DNA of 64,000 bases, taken from assembly GCF_000420645.1 (NCBI RefSeq), contig NZ_ATVI01000008.1:1-64000 (forward strand), written 5' to 3'. The notes under the pieces were generated by a model. The model had not been told where the DNA came from and ran no database searches. It saw nothing but the letters and a program-made list of their open reading frames with translations. The translations under genes were made by a program, and so were the position numbers. This stretch comes from Nevskia ramosa DSM 11499 (GTDB lineage Bacteria > Pseudomonadota > Gammaproteobacteria > Nevskiales > Nevskiaceae). Shown here one piece after another: positions 27,132-36,946 of the stretch (position 1 is its first letter; every line of letters begins with the position of its first letter).

Positions 27132-30100
27132 ATGGAAGGCAATCGGGTGAAGGTGTTGGTGGCGGCAGCGGCGACGCTCTTTTCGGCGAGCTCGGCGTTC
27201 GCACAAGCGGCCGGCGGCGTGGTGATCTCGCAGTTCGCGGTGCGCGGACCTGCGGGCGGCAACGACGAGTTCGTCGAAATCTTCAACACCGGTTCCTCAC
27301 CGATCGCCATCGGCGGCTGGACCTTGCAGGGCTGCGCCAACGGCACACCGGGCAATCCTTCGGTGCGCGCCACGGTGCCGGGCGGCACCAGCCTGGCGGC
27401 CGGCCAGTTCTACCTGTTCGCCAACACCGCGGCCGCCGGCTATTCGCTGGGTGTTGCGCCGGATGCGACCTACGCGACCGGCATCACCGATCTGTCCACC
27501 ACCGGCTTCTCCGGCATCCGCCTGGTGCCGAGCAATTCCGTTGCGCTGAGCGGCGTCGCGGTCGACGGTGTCGGCAGCGGTGCCAGCCCTTGCCGCGAAG
27601 GCAGCGGCATCGTCACCCCCAGCACCACCGGCGCGAACACGGCGTTCCTGCGCCGACTGGTCGCCGGTGTCGTGCAGGACGGCAACGACAACGCCACCGA
27701 CTTCCCCGGCCCAGCCGCAGCGGGCGCTCCGCGCAACAGCGCGACGATCATCGGCGGCGGTGGCAGCAACCTGCCGACCGTCAGCCTGGCCGTGGAACCG
27801 GCTGCGTTCAGCGAGCTCGGCGGCTCGGCCGTGGTCACCGCGACCTTGTCGGCGGCCTCCACCTCGCCGGTCACCGTCAACCTGGTATTCGGTGGCGCGG
27901 CGAGCAGTGGCACGGACTACTCGGCTAGCAGCGCGTCGCTGAGCATTCCGGCCGGCGAGCTGTCCGCCACGCTCACCCTGAGCGCGATCGACGACTCGAT
28001 CTTCGAAGGCGACGAAACCATCACCGCCACGCTCGGCACCTTGAGCAATGCCAGCGCCGGCACGCCGAACAATGTCACCGCGACGATCGTCGAGAACGAT
28101 CAAGCGCCGCCGCCAACGGTCGGCGCGCGCATCTACCAGATCCAGGGCGCGCAGCACCGCTCGCCGATGGTCAACATGGCGGTCAGCAATGTGCCGGGCA
28201 TCGTCACCGCTCGGGCTGCCAACGGCTTCTACATGCAGGACGGCGATGGTGACGGCAATCCCGCCACCTCGGACGGCATCTTCGTGTTCACCTCTACGGC
28301 ACCGCCGGTGGCTGCGGCAGTCGGTGCTCAGGTGCTGGTCTCCGGCACGGTGTCGGAGTTCCGCCCGGGCAACGACGCCGAGAACCTGACGGTCACCCAG
28401 ATCGGCTCGCCGACGGTGACGCCGTACGTCGGCAATGCGCTGTTCACCAACACCGTGATCACGCCGACGATCCTCGGCAACGGCGGCCGCATCCCGCCGA
28501 CCGACATCATCGACAACGACAGCCTCGGCAATGTCGAGACCAGCGGCACCAGCCTGTTCGATCCGGCGCAGGACGGTCTCGATTTCGACGAATCGCTGGA
28601 AGGCATGCTGGTACAGGTCAACAACGCCCGCGCCACCGGCCCGCGCAACAGCTTCGGCGAGGTCTGGGTGCTGGGCGACAACGGCAGCAACGCCACCGGC
28701 GTCACTGCGCGCGGCGGCGTTGCGCTGGTCGAACGCGCGACCGGCATCGACTACAACCCGGAGCGCATCCAGCTCGACGACGGCCTCAACGGCATCACCA
28801 TGCCGGCCGGCATCAACACCGGTGACAGCCTCGGCACGGTGACCGGCGTGATCAGCTACTCGTTCGACAACTACGAGCTGCTGCTGACCCAGGCGCCTAC
28901 GGTGACGGTCAACCCGCTGCCGCCAGGCGTGCGCAGCATCCAGGTCGGCGGCGACCGTCTCAGCGTCGGCGCCTACAACGTCGAGAATCTCGACCCGAAC
29001 GACACTTCGTTCGCGCGTCTCGCTGGCCAGATCGTCAACGCCATCGGCGCGCCGGACGTGCTGGCGCTGAGCGAGCTGCAGGACAACAACGGTGCAACCA
29101 ACAACGGCACTATCAGCGCCGACCAGACCATCGCGCTGCTGCACGATGCGATCGTCGCAGCCGGTGGTCCGAGCTATGAAGCGGTGCAGATCAACCCGGT
29201 CAACAACCAGGATGGCGGCGAGCCCGGCGGCAACATCCGCGTCGTGCAGTTCTACAACCCGCTGCGGGTGACGTTCGTGCCGGGCACCGCCGGCTCCGGT
29301 GGTTCGCTGGACGCCACGGCGCCAACTCTGGCCGGCGGCAAGCTGGCGCTGACGCTTTCGCCGGGCCGAGTGGCGCCCACCGACAGCGCCTGGAACGCCA
29401 GCCGCAAGCCGCTGGCAGTGACTTACGATTTCAACGGCCGCCGCGTGGTCATCATCAACGTGCACTTCAACTCGAAGGGCGGTGATCAGCCCTTGTTCGG
29501 CGTCAACCAGCCGGCCGTGCTGAGCAGCGAAGTGCAGCGCCGCCAGCAGACGACCCTGGTCAACAGCTTCGTCGACAGCCTGCAGAGCCTCGATCCACAG
29601 GCGCGGGTGATGGTGCTCGGCGACCTCAATGACTTCGACTTCAGCGCGCCGCTGCGCATCCTGCGCACCGGCACGGACGGCACGCGCGACACCTTGCGCA
29701 ATCTCGGCACCGAGCTGGTCGCCAATCCGGCCGAGCGCTACAGCTACGTGTTCGAAGGCAACTCGCAAGAGCTGGATCACATCCTGTCGACGCCGCGCCT
29801 GCTGAACGCCGGCGCGCAGTACGAAGCGCTGCACATCAACGCCGAGTACGCCGACCAGGCCAGCGATCACGACGCGCTGCTGTCCTCGTTCCTGCTGCCG
29901 GCCAATGCCGCGCCGTCTGCCGTTGCCACGGCCGTGCCGGCGACGACCACCGGCGGCAACCTGGTGAGCCTCGATGGCACTGCCTCGACCGACAGTGACG
30001 GCCGCATCGCCACCTACGCCTGGACGCAGACCGGCGGACCGGCCGTGAGCCTGAGCGGCGCCACGAGCGCTACGGCCAGTTTCACCGCGCCCTCGGTCAG

Positions 30101-31091
30101 CAGCACGACCCTGCTCAGCTTCACACTGCAAGTGAGCGATGACGAAGGCGCTGCCGACTCGGCCAGCACCAGCGTCACGGTGCGGCCGCCGGTCGACACC
30201 ACGCCGCTGCCGTTCAGCTTCGCGGCGAAGACCGATGTCGCGCTCGGCGCCGTGGTGGTTTCGGATTCGATCGTCGTGCTCGGCATCAATGCGCCGGCGG
30301 CGATCACCGTCAGCGGTGGCGAGTACTCGATCAACAACGGCGCGTTCAGCAGCCTGGTCGGCGCCGTGGTCAACGATGGCGACACCGTGCGGCTGCGCCA
30401 GACGGCCTCGAACCTGCCGGCGACCACGACGACGGTGACCCTGAGCATCGATTCCGTCAGTGCCGACTTCAAGGTCACCACCGTGACTTCGGCGGTCGAC
30501 ACCACGCCGGATCAGTTCCGCTTCGTCGATCTGAGTGATCAGGCTTCGTCGGCCACCGTGCGCAGCGAACGGGTGAAGATCACCGGTATCGCGGCACCTG
30601 CGGCGATCAGCATCAGTGGCAATCCGAACGTCATGTACCGGATCAACAACGGACCGCTGACTCGCGAACCGGGCCTGATCTCGCGCAACAACAGCATCCT
30701 GCTGCAGGCGGTTTCGGGTCCGAATGCCGGCGATGTGGTGTCGGCAACGATCACCGTCGGCGGCGTCAGCGATGAATGGTCGGTGACCACCGGCCTCGAC
30801 CAGACGCCGGACAGCTTCAAGTTCCCGGCACGCAGCAATGCCCAGCGCAGTGCCTTTGTCGCTTCGAAGGAGATCACCATCAGTGGCCTCAACGGCCCTG
30901 CGCCGATCAGCATCGATGCCGGCGCCCGCAGCTACAGCATCAACAACCGGCCGTTCACCGGGCCGTCGACGGTGGTCAACGGCGATCGTGTGCAGATGCT
31001 GGTGGCGGCTTCATCAGCTCCGGGTGGTTCGGTGACGGCGACCTTGACCGTCGGCACCTTCTCGGCCGCGTGGACGGTGAACTCACGCTGA
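27132..31091 (+). CDS. Secreted multidomain nuclease (ExeM/NucH type) with Calx-beta, PKD-like and PDxFxF modules
   Basis: A 1319-residue exported protein with a signal peptide cut after SSAFA. Domains: lamin-tail domain about 30-170 (GGNDEFVEIFNTG), Calx-beta about 217-323, a beta-rich segment typical of ExeM/NucH about 327-597, endonuclease/exonuclease/phosphatase domain about 610-920, PKD-like domain about 928-1020, and three PDxFxF modules to the end. Nuclease residues seen: YNVENL (Asn), LSELQDN (Glu), VHFNSKGG (His), LGDLNDF (Asp, Asn), ELDHIL and SDHDALL. It probably degrades extracellular DNA. Start ATG 27132 with GGGGGC upstream. It shares its repeat module with the protein at 3-4541, 22.6 kb away. 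Confidence 0.88.
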   Translation: MEGNRVKVLVAAAATLFSASSAFAQAAGGVVISQFAVRGPAGGNDEFVEIFNTGSSPIAIGGWTLQGCANGTPGNPSVRATVPGGTSLAAGQFYLFANTAAAGYSLGVAPDATYATGITDLSTTGFSGIRLVPSNSVALSGVAVDGVGSGASPCREGSGIVTPSTTGANTAFLRRLVAGVVQDGNDNATDFPGPAAAGAPRNSATIIGGGGSNLPTVSLAVEPAAFSELGGSAVVTATLSAASTSPVTVNLVFGGAASSGTDYSASSASLSIPAGELSATLTLSAIDDSIFEGDETITATLGTLSNASAGTPNNVTATIVENDQAPPPTVGARIYQIQGAQHRSPMVNMAVSNVPGIVTARAANGFYMQDGDGDGNPATSDGIFVFTSTAPPVAAAVGAQVLVSGTVSEFRPGNDAENLTVTQIGSPTVTPYVGNALFTNTVITPTILGNGGRIPPTDIIDNDSLGNVETSGTSLFDPAQDGLDFDESLEGMLVQVNNARATGPRNSFGEVWVLGDNGSNATGVTARGGVALVERATGIDYNPERIQLDDGLNGITMPAGINTGDSLGTVTGVISYSFDNYELLLTQAPTVTVNPLPPGVRSIQVGGDRLSVGAYNVENLDPNDTSFARLAGQIVNAIGAPDVLALSELQDNNGATNNGTISADQTIALLHDAIVAAGGPSYEAVQINPVNNQDGGEPGGNIRVVQFYNPLRVTFVPGTAGSGGSLDATAPTLAGGKLALTLSPGRVAPTDSAWNASRKPLAVTYDFNGRRVVIINVHFNSKGGDQPLFGVNQPAVLSSEVQRRQQTTLVNSFVDSLQSLDPQARVMVLGDLNDFDFSAPLRILRTGTDGTRDTLRNLGTELVANPAERYSYVFEGNSQELDHILSTPRLLNAGAQYEALHINAEYADQASDHDALLSSFLLPANAAPSAVATAVPATTTGGNLVSLDGTASTDSDGRIATYAWTQTGGPAVSLSGATSATASFTAPSVSSTTLLSFTLQVSDDEGAADSASTSVTVRPPVDTTPLPFSFAAKTDVALGAVVVSDSIVVLGINAPAAITVSGGEYSINNGAFSSLVGAVVNDGDTVRLRQTASNLPATTTTVTLSIDSVSADFKVTTVTSAVDTTPDQFRFVDLSDQASSATVRSERVKITGIAAPAAISISGNPNVMYRINNGPLTREPGLISRNNSILLQAVSGPNAGDVVSATITVGGVSDEWSVTTGLDQTPDSFKFPARSNAQRSAFVASKEITISGLNGPAPISIDAGARSYSINNRPFTGPSTVVNGDRVQMLVAASSAPGGSVTATLTVGTFSAAWTVNSR

Positions 31092-31113
31092 TCGCTCGCA
31101 CGCTGTCGTAACC

Positions 31114-31144
31114 AGGACCCGGGCAGCTAAGCTTCCCGGGACCT
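31114..31144 (+). terminator. Possible terminator after the nuclease gene
   Basis: AGGACCCGGG (31114-31123) and CCCGGGACCT (31135-31144) pair with one internal mismatch around an 11-nt loop and are followed by TTTGATTT. It lies between the nuclease stop and the thioesterase start. Confidence 0.45.
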
Positions 31145-31162
31145 TTGATTTCCACGAGCCTC

Positions 31163-31582
31163 ATGAGCGATCTCCTTCCCGAAGCCACGCTGGACTACTT
31201 CATGAAGCTGCAGCCCGGCACCTTGCCGGATCTGCTGGGCCTGGAAGTGCTCGAAGTGGGCGAGGGCCTGTTGAAAGGCCGCATGAAGGTCGAGCGTCGG
31301 CACCATGCGCCGAACGGTTTCCTGCACGCCGCCAGCATCATCGCGCTGGCCGATACCTGCGCCGGCTACGCGACGTTCGCGCATCTGCCGAAAGGTGCCA
31401 GGGGTTTCACGACGATCGAGCTGAAAAGCAATTTCTTCGGCACTGCGCTCGATGGCTACATCCACTGCACGGCGACGTCGCGCCATCGTGGCCGGACGAC
31501 GCAGGTCTGGGATGCCGAAGTCAGCAATGACGCCGGCAAGCTGATCGCGGCGTTCCGCTGCACGCAGATGATCTTGAGCTAG
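31163..31582 (+). CDS. PaaI-family hotdog thioesterase
   Basis: A 139-residue hotdog-fold protein. Motifs of the PaaI/YdiI group: HHAPNGFLHAASIIALADTC with the N-G-x-x-H-A catalytic loop, then GFTTIELKSNFFGTA. It likely hydrolyses acyl-CoA thioesters in the cytoplasm; the substrate is unknown. Start chosen at ATG 31163 (MSDLLPEATL); an upstream TTG would add only six residues. It is probably monocistronic, with a strong bidirectional hairpin directly after it. Confidence 0.88.
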   Translation: MSDLLPEATLDYFMKLQPGTLPDLLGLEVLEVGEGLLKGRMKVERRHHAPNGFLHAASIIALADTCAGYATFAHLPKGARGFTTIELKSNFFGTALDGYIHCTATSRHRGRTTQVWDAEVSNDAGKLIAAFRCTQMILS

Positions 31583-31601
31583 CCGGATACCGGGCAAGAA
31601 G

Positions 31602-31627
31602 AAGCCCCGCAAACATCTGCGGGGCTT
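31602..31627. terminator. Bidirectional terminator between convergent genes
   Basis: AAGCCCCGCA (31602-31611) and TGCGGGGCTT (31618-31627) form a perfect 10-bp stem with a six-base loop, between the thioesterase stop and the subtilase stop. Confidence 0.8.
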
Positions 31628-31647
31628 GGTGATCGAACGGCGTGTTG

Positions 31648-33381
31648 CTACTGCGGACGTCCGCACATCGTGTAGGCACCGGCTGCCGAAGTGGCACGCA
31701 CGCCCCAGCGATAGGTGCTGCCCGAAGCACCGCTGAAGCTGATGCTCTCGTCCGAGGTGGCGGCTGCATCCGAGCGCGCGACGATCACCCAGGCGCTGCC
31801 GCTCTTGCGCTGCAGGTAGAGATCGAAGTTGCTGGCGGCCGGGCCGGTGAGCGTGCCATCGAGCAAGGTCGTCGCCGTCAGCGTGAAGCCAGCCTCGGTG
31901 GGATGCGCCGCGAGTGCGCCCTTGGTCGTCAGTTCGCCCGGATAGGCGGTGAAGCCGGTCGGGCAGAGGGGCGGTGGCTCGACGACGATCGTGCCCTGGA
32001 CGTAGGCAACCGCCGCTGCCGCATCGACGATGCCCGCACCGCAACCAGTGCAGGTGGCCGGGAACGCGCGCGCGGTGGTGGTCAGTGCGGTCCTCACTTC
32101 GGCGGGCGTGATCGTCGGCTTGATGCTGTACAGCAGTGCTGCGACACCGGCGACATGCGGCGTCGCCATGCTGGTGCCCTGATAGAGCGCGTAGGCATCT
32201 GCGCCCGGGCCCTTGGTGCCGGCGTTCAGAGTCGACAGCACGCCGTTGCCGGCAGCCTTGCTGTCGCCACCTGGCGCGGCGATGGCGACCACGTTGCCGA
32301 AGTTGGAATAGCTGGCGCGTCCACCGTTGCGGCCGACGGCGGCGACGGCGATCGCGCCCGGACAGCTGGCCGGGCTGTACTTGCTGGCATCGGCATTGCT
32401 GTTGCCGGCGGCGACCACCACGGTGGTGCCTCGGCTGTTGGCGCCCTGAATCGCCAGCTTCGTGGTGTTGTCGCAGGCGCCCGAGCCGCCCAGACTCATG
32501 TTGATGACCTGCGCCTTGTTCGGGTTGGCCGGCACGCCGGGCACCGTGCCGCCGGAGGCCCAGATGATGCCGTCGGCGATGTCCGAGGTGTAGCCGCCGC
32601 ACTTGCCGAGCCCGCGCACCGGCAGCACTTTGGCGCCGTAGGCCACGCCGGAAACGCCGAGGGCGTTGTTGGTCAGTGCCGCGATGGTGCCGGACACGTG
32701 GGTGCCGTGCCAGGAACTGGTGGTGGCCAGATTGATGCCGCACTCGAAGTTGCCGACCCAGTCGCCGGGATCGCGGGCGTCGGAATCCCGGAGGTTGCCG
32801 TCGTTGGAGATGTCGAGGTCGCTGATCATGTCGTAGCCGCCGATGATGTTGGCGGCGAGATCGGCATGCGGCCGGTAACCGGTATCGATCACCGCGACGA
32901 TCACGCCGGTACCGGTGGTCACGTCCCAGGCAGCCGGCGCGCGGATGCCGCCGATCGCTTCGTAATAGCCCCATTGCTCGCTGTAGCGTGGATCGTTCGG
33001 CGTCAGCGTCGGCTGCAGCAGGCGATCTTCCTCGACGTACTCGACCAGGGCATCGCCCCTGAACTCGGCGATCAGCGCCGCGAGTTCGCTGGCGTCGATC
33101 GTGCGACCGATGCGCAGCACATCGGCGTTGGTGCCGGTGGTCCGCAGCCATTGCAGCGCCACGCCACGACGCGCGCCGATGCGGCTCGCCAGCGCAGTGG
33201 CCTGCGTCTGGTGCGTGGTAGGCAGCTTCGACGAGTCCTTGAACTTGACGATCAGGCGCTGCGCCGGCCCGTCGGCCGCCTGCGCTGCACCGCTACCGAA
33301 CAGGATCATGCTGCTGATCAGTGCCGACGCGAGCGATGCGAGACCGATCCGCCGCCCTTTTTTGGTGATGACTGCTTTCAT
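31648..33381 (-). CDS. Secreted S8 subtilisin-like serine protease
   Basis: A 577-residue exported protease. Signal peptide residues 1-35 (cut after GAAQA), I9-like propeptide about 40-125 (QRLIVKFKDSSK), catalytic domain about 130-465 with Asp166 (VIDTG), His225 (HGTHVSG) and Ser404 (GTSMATPHVAG), and a C-terminal beta domain (about 475-577) like the pre-peptidase/PPC type. Several Cys pairs are consistent with disulfides. Start ATG 33381 with GGGGGAAG upstream; the much longer open frame above it is only shadow. It is divergent from the DUF885 gene. Confidence 0.92.
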   Translation of the reverse strand: MKAVITKKGRRIGLASLASALISSMILFGSGAAQAADGPAQRLIVKFKDSSKLPTTHQTQATALASRIGARRGVALQWLRTTGTNADVLRIGRTIDASELAALIAEFRGDALVEYVEEDRLLQPTLTPNDPRYSEQWGYYEAIGGIRAPAAWDVTTGTGVIVAVIDTGYRPHADLAANIIGGYDMISDLDISNDGNLRDSDARDPGDWVGNFECGINLATTSSWHGTHVSGTIAALTNNALGVSGVAYGAKVLPVRGLGKCGGYTSDIADGIIWASGGTVPGVPANPNKAQVINMSLGGSGACDNTTKLAIQGANSRGTTVVVAAGNSNADASKYSPASCPGAIAVAAVGRNGGRASYSNFGNVVAIAAPGGDSKAAGNGVLSTLNAGTKGPGADAYALYQGTSMATPHVAGVAALLYSIKPTITPAEVRTALTTTARAFPATCTGCGAGIVDAAAAVAYVQGTIVVEPPPLCPTGFTAYPGELTTKGALAAHPTEAGFTLTATTLLDGTLTGPAASNFDLYLQRKSGSAWVIVARSDAAATSDESISFSGASGSTYRWGVRATSAAGAYTMCGRPQ

Positions 33382-33558
33382 GTGCTTCCCCCAAACCATG
33401 TATTCCAGCGATTGAGACCCAACGGGGTCTGACCGGGCAGATGGCAACCGAGATTCGTGCCAACACGGCCCCATACGACTCGATTGCTGCGAAACTCGGT
33501 CAAGAGTCGGCGCGGCAGTCCGTGCACGGCAGTGAGTGAAATCAAGGAGCGATGGACC

Positions 33559-35370
33559 ATGAAGAAGTTTTTCAAGATCGTCGGTGCGCTGTTGCTGATC
33601 CTGGTGATCGGTGCCGGCGTCTGGATCGTCAATGTCGGTTGGTACAAGCCGTATTCGATCGATCTGTTCTACAACCGCGTGTTCGTGCGCTTCGCGCTGC
33701 AGAACCCGGAACTGGTCACCAGCCTGGTGCCGCATCCGCTCGGCATCCGCTATTTCGATCGCCGCCTCGGCGATGTTTCGCCGGCCACGCAGGAGCAGCA
33801 GGCGGCCTTCGTCAAGCGCGAACTGGAGACCTTGCACTCCTATGATCGCGCCGCGCTCAACCCGGGCCAGCAGCTGTCGTTCGACATCCTCGACTACTTC
33901 CTGAGCACCACGGTCGAAGGCGAGCGCTGGCTGCTCTACAACTATCCGCTGAACCCCACGGCCGGCCTGCAGAGCGAGCTGCCGAGCTTCTTGGCCGGCC
34001 AGCATCCGATCGATTCGAAAGCCGATGTCGACAGCTACATGGCGCGCCTGAATCTGTTTGGCCGCTACTACGATCAGGTGCTCGAAGGCCTGAAGCTGAG
34101 GGCGGAGAAAGGCATCAAGCCGCCGAAGTTCGTCGTCGATAAAACACTCATCCAGATGCGCGAGTTCATCGCCAGGAAGCCCGAGGAGAACGTGCTGTAC
34201 GTCGCGTTCGCAGACAAGATCAAGAAGCTCAAGGACATGAGCGATGCCGAGCAGAAGGATGCGCTGATCAAGACGGCGACCATCATCCAGGGCGTGGTCT
34301 ATCCCGCGTACGGCCGCTTGATCGAGAACTTCGAAGCGCTGGCGACGACGGTCACCGAGAACAACGGCGTCTGGGCGCTGCCGGCCGGTGACGAGTTCTA
34401 CGCCTGGGCGGTGAAGGACCAGACCACTTCGAACCTGAAGCCTGACGAGATCCACGCGATCGGTCTTGCCGAAGTGACGCGGATCGAAAGCGAAATGAAT
34501 GCGCTGCTGGTCGCCGAGGGTTATGCCGAAGGCAGCATCGGTGCGCGCATGGTGGCGCTGAGCAAGGAGCCGCGCTTCCTGTATCCGGACACGCCGGAAG
34601 GGCGCCAGCAATGCCTCGATGATTTCCAGAAGATCATCAACGAGATCGACACCGGCCTCGCCCCTTACTTCGAAGCACGGCCCAAGCTAGGTGTGGAAGT
34701 GAAAGCGGTGCCGGCATTCAAGGAAGCCAATGCACCCGGCGGCTACTACGAACCCGGCGCGCTCGATGGCTCACGCCCCGGTGTGTTCTTCGTCAACCTG
34801 CGCAAGCTGGGGGAAATAGAAAAATTCCACATGCGCACGCTGGCCTATCACGAAGCGATTCCCGGCCATCATTTCCAGATCGCGCTCGCCCAGGAACTGA
34901 AAGACGTGCCGATCTTTCGCAACGTGCTGCCGTTCAACGCTTATGCCGAAGGCTGGGCGCTGTACAGCGAACGTCTGGCCTGGGAACTCGGCTACGAGAA
35001 AGATCCGTTCGACAACCTGGGCCGGCTGCAGGCCGAGTTGTTCCGCGCCGTGCGTCTGGTGGTCGACACCGGCATGCACGCGAAGCGCTGGAGCCGCGAA
35101 CAGGCGCTGGCCTATCTGATCGACAAGACCGGCATGAACGACACCGAAGCCACCGCCGAGATCGAGCGTTATCTGGTCTGGCCCGGCCAGGCGCTCGGCT
35201 ACAAGCTCGGCATGCTGAAGATCCTCGAATTGCGCGAGCGCGCCAAGACTCAACTCGGCGACAAATTCGACCTCAAGGAATTCCACAAGGTGGTGCTCGG
35301 CAGTGGCTCCTTGCCTTTGCCGGTGCTTGATGAGGTGGTGACGAAGTGGTTGGCGGAGAAGAAGGGCTAA
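33559..35370 (+). CDS. DUF885 membrane-anchored metallopeptidase-like protein
   Basis: A 603-residue protein with one N-terminal helix (about residues 5-25; uncleaved anchor or signal) and a DUF885 domain. The core motif HEAIPGHH (from His431) is the HExxx-GH-type zinc site of this family, followed by NAYAEGWALYSERLAWELG with the presumed third ligand Glu. Members are thought to be periplasmic peptidases; the substrate is unknown. ATG 33559 has AAGGAG nine bases upstream. A hairpin (GACTCG/CGAGTC, 35380-35406) follows the gene. Confidence 0.88.
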   Translation: MKKFFKIVGALLLILVIGAGVWIVNVGWYKPYSIDLFYNRVFVRFALQNPELVTSLVPHPLGIRYFDRRLGDVSPATQEQQAAFVKRELETLHSYDRAALNPGQQLSFDILDYFLSTTVEGERWLLYNYPLNPTAGLQSELPSFLAGQHPIDSKADVDSYMARLNLFGRYYDQVLEGLKLRAEKGIKPPKFVVDKTLIQMREFIARKPEENVLYVAFADKIKKLKDMSDAEQKDALIKTATIIQGVVYPAYGRLIENFEALATTVTENNGVWALPAGDEFYAWAVKDQTTSNLKPDEIHAIGLAEVTRIESEMNALLVAEGYAEGSIGARMVALSKEPRFLYPDTPEGRQQCLDDFQKIINEIDTGLAPYFEARPKLGVEVKAVPAFKEANAPGGYYEPGALDGSRPGVFFVNLRKLGEIEKFHMRTLAYHEAIPGHHFQIALAQELKDVPIFRNVLPFNAYAEGWALYSERLAWELGYEKDPFDNLGRLQAELFRAVRLVVDTGMHAKRWSREQALAYLIDKTGMNDTEATAEIERYLVWPGQALGYKLGMLKILELRERAKTQLGDKFDLKEFHKVVLGSGSLPLPVLDEVVTKWLAEKKG

Positions 35371-35456
35371 GCTTTTACTGACTCGGACCCAAGCATCGGG
35401 CGAGTCACAGTGGGCCGGGAACCCGGCGCCGAACTCGACGCAGGAGATGGGCAATC

Positions 35457-35738
35457 ATGAGCAATCGCTTCCTGAGGTGGGTCCACACATGGATCGAGGA
35501 CAACATTCCTCCCGGCGCCAATCCCGACCTGGAGAGCTACGAAGCCAAGGCAAAACGGCTGTCGGTGCAACTGTTCGCTGAGGCGGCTGAGGCCGGCTTC
35601 ACAAGCTTCGAGACCGAGGAAGAACGCGAGCGCGTTCTGCCTCTGGTACTGGAGGCGGCCTCGGACAGTACCGACTTCGACATCGGTGCCTATCATCTCA
35701 AGTCGCAGCTTGCGCAGGAGAATGAAGATGGCGACTGA
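35457..35738 (+). CDS. Small DUF768-like protein
   Basis: A 93-residue acidic, helical protein starting MSNRFLRWVHTWIEDNI with GGAGATGGG upstream of ATG 35457. The opening (MS-x-R...W...I-x-x-N) and the helical body 'AKRLSVQLFAEAAEAGF' resemble DUF768 proteins. No function is known for that family. It lies between the DUF885 gene and the convergent MBL-fold gene. Confidence 0.65.
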   Translation: MSNRFLRWVHTWIEDNIPPGANPDLESYEAKAKRLSVQLFAEAAEAGFTSFETEEERERVLPLVLEAASDSTDFDIGAYHLKSQLAQENEDGD

Positions 35739-35806
35739 GCCCGGCATGAAGGACGGTTCTTGTGGCGCCTAAGGCCTCAAGTTAAGCCGCCGGCCCCGCT
35801 TCAGAT

Positions 35807-36826
35807 TCAGTCTGCGCCTGCCAAGGCCCGTGTCTCGCCAATCTTCATGACCCAGGCTTGCTCCGGCGCATAGCCGGACCGGTCAGCCGCCGCGAGGAAA
35901 CGCGGCGGCGGATCGAAGGCCGGCTCGGTGGTCAGCGCGACCGTGCCCCAGTGCATCGCCACCAGGCGCTGCGCCTGCATGGCCTTGCCGATACGTACCG
36001 CTTCTTCGGGATTGGCGTGCACGGCCTGCATCAGCGGCCGTGGCTCGTAGGCGCCGATCGGCACCAGTGCGGTATCGAACGGGCCGAAGCGTCGTCCTGC
36101 GTGCTCGAACACTTCGCCCCAGCCGGTATCGCCGGCGAAGTAGACGCGGTGCTTCTCCGATGCGAGTGCGAAGCCGCACCACAGGGTGCGATTACGATCG
36201 AACGGCGTACGCGACGAGAAATGCACGGCCGGAACGGCGGTGACGGTCAGGCCGTTCTCGACGTGCTGATCGCCCCAGTCCAGTTCGTGGACGTTGGTGT
36301 AGCCCAGGCTTTCGATCAGCGGCTTCAGGCCGAGCGGAATGACGAAGCAGGCCTCGCTGCTGTGTCGGGCCAGCTTGCGCAGCGCCACGGCATCGAGATG
36401 GTCGTAATGGTTGTGCGACAGCAGGATCGCATCGAGCTTCGGCAGGTGTTCAATTGCGATACCGCTGCCGGCAAAGCGCTTTGGCCCGAAGCCCTGCACC
36501 GGTGATGCGTGAGCGCTGAGATAGGGATCGGTGAGGATGGTCTTGCCATCGAGCCGGATCAGGAAGCAGGCGTGGCCGAGCCAGGTCAGCGTGTCGCGAT
36601 CACCGAATGATGCGAGCTGTGCGAGTGCGGCTTTTTCATCGAGCACATGGCCAGCCGGGATTGCCGGCTGACGCAAGCTCTTGGCGCCGAAGCTGATATC
36701 GCGGAAGAAGCGCAGCCAGTCCGCGGTGGTGCCGCGGACGCGGGGCGCGCTCGGCGGATTGTGAAAATTGCCCTGCGCATCGCGATGCGCTGGCAGGGCA
36801 GGGTCGTGTTGCCGGGTGTCATTCAT
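35807..36826 (-). CDS. MBL-fold metallohydrolase (NAPE-PLD/UlaG-like)
   Basis: A 339-residue protein with the metallo-beta-lactamase motif SHNHYDHLD (HxHxDH), a preceding TWLGHACFLIRLDG, the LTDPYLS strand motif, a distal GDTGWG and the C-terminal AMHWGT. This arrangement is that of NAPE-PLD-like phosphodiesterases and UlaG lactonases; the substrate is unknown. ATG 36826 is chosen over an upstream TTG at 36868. It is downstream of the Old Yellow Enzyme gene on the same strand, separated by a 14-bp inverted repeat. Confidence 0.85.
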   Translation of the reverse strand: MNDTRQHDPALPAHRDAQGNFHNPPSAPRVRGTTADWLRFFRDISFGAKSLRQPAIPAGHVLDEKAALAQLASFGDRDTLTWLGHACFLIRLDGKTILTDPYLSAHASPVQGFGPKRFAGSGIAIEHLPKLDAILLSHNHYDHLDAVALRKLARHSSEACFVIPLGLKPLIESLGYTNVHELDWGDQHVENGLTVTAVPAVHFSSRTPFDRNRTLWCGFALASEKHRVYFAGDTGWGEVFEHAGRRFGPFDTALVPIGAYEPRPLMQAVHANPEEAVRIGKAMQAQRLVAMHWGTVALTTEPAFDPPPRFLAAADRSGYAPEQAWVMKIGETRALAGAD

Positions 36827-36859
36827 CAGGCTGGCCTGTGCGGTGTCGCGCAAGCTTGC

Positions 36860-36939
36860 CTCACGCAAGGACGGAAGACGCGGGGAAAGCTCCGGGGGGA
36901 AAGCTTTTCTGTTCGGCGCCTTCGACGTCCTTGCGTGAG
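36860..36939. repeat. Long-loop inverted repeat between the OYE and MBL genes
   Basis: CTCACGCAAGGACG (36860-36873) recurs inverted as CGTCCTTGCGTGAG (36926-36939), a perfect 14-bp stem with a 52-bp loop. It lies between two same-strand genes and could be an attenuator, an mRNA-processing hairpin or a small palindromic repeat. Confidence 0.6.
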
Positions 36940-36946
36940 CTCGCCT

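Noticed and set aside
27297-30131. A 944-codon open frame on the minus strand, antisense to the nuclease gene
   Set aside because: Shadow of the nuclease gene: Arg/Asp/Ala-biased, without motifs or ribosome-binding site.
33382-34611. N-terminal extension of the subtilase frame by 410 codons
   Set aside because: It runs antisense through the DUF885 gene; the ATG at 33381 has a good ribosome-binding site and starts a signal peptide.
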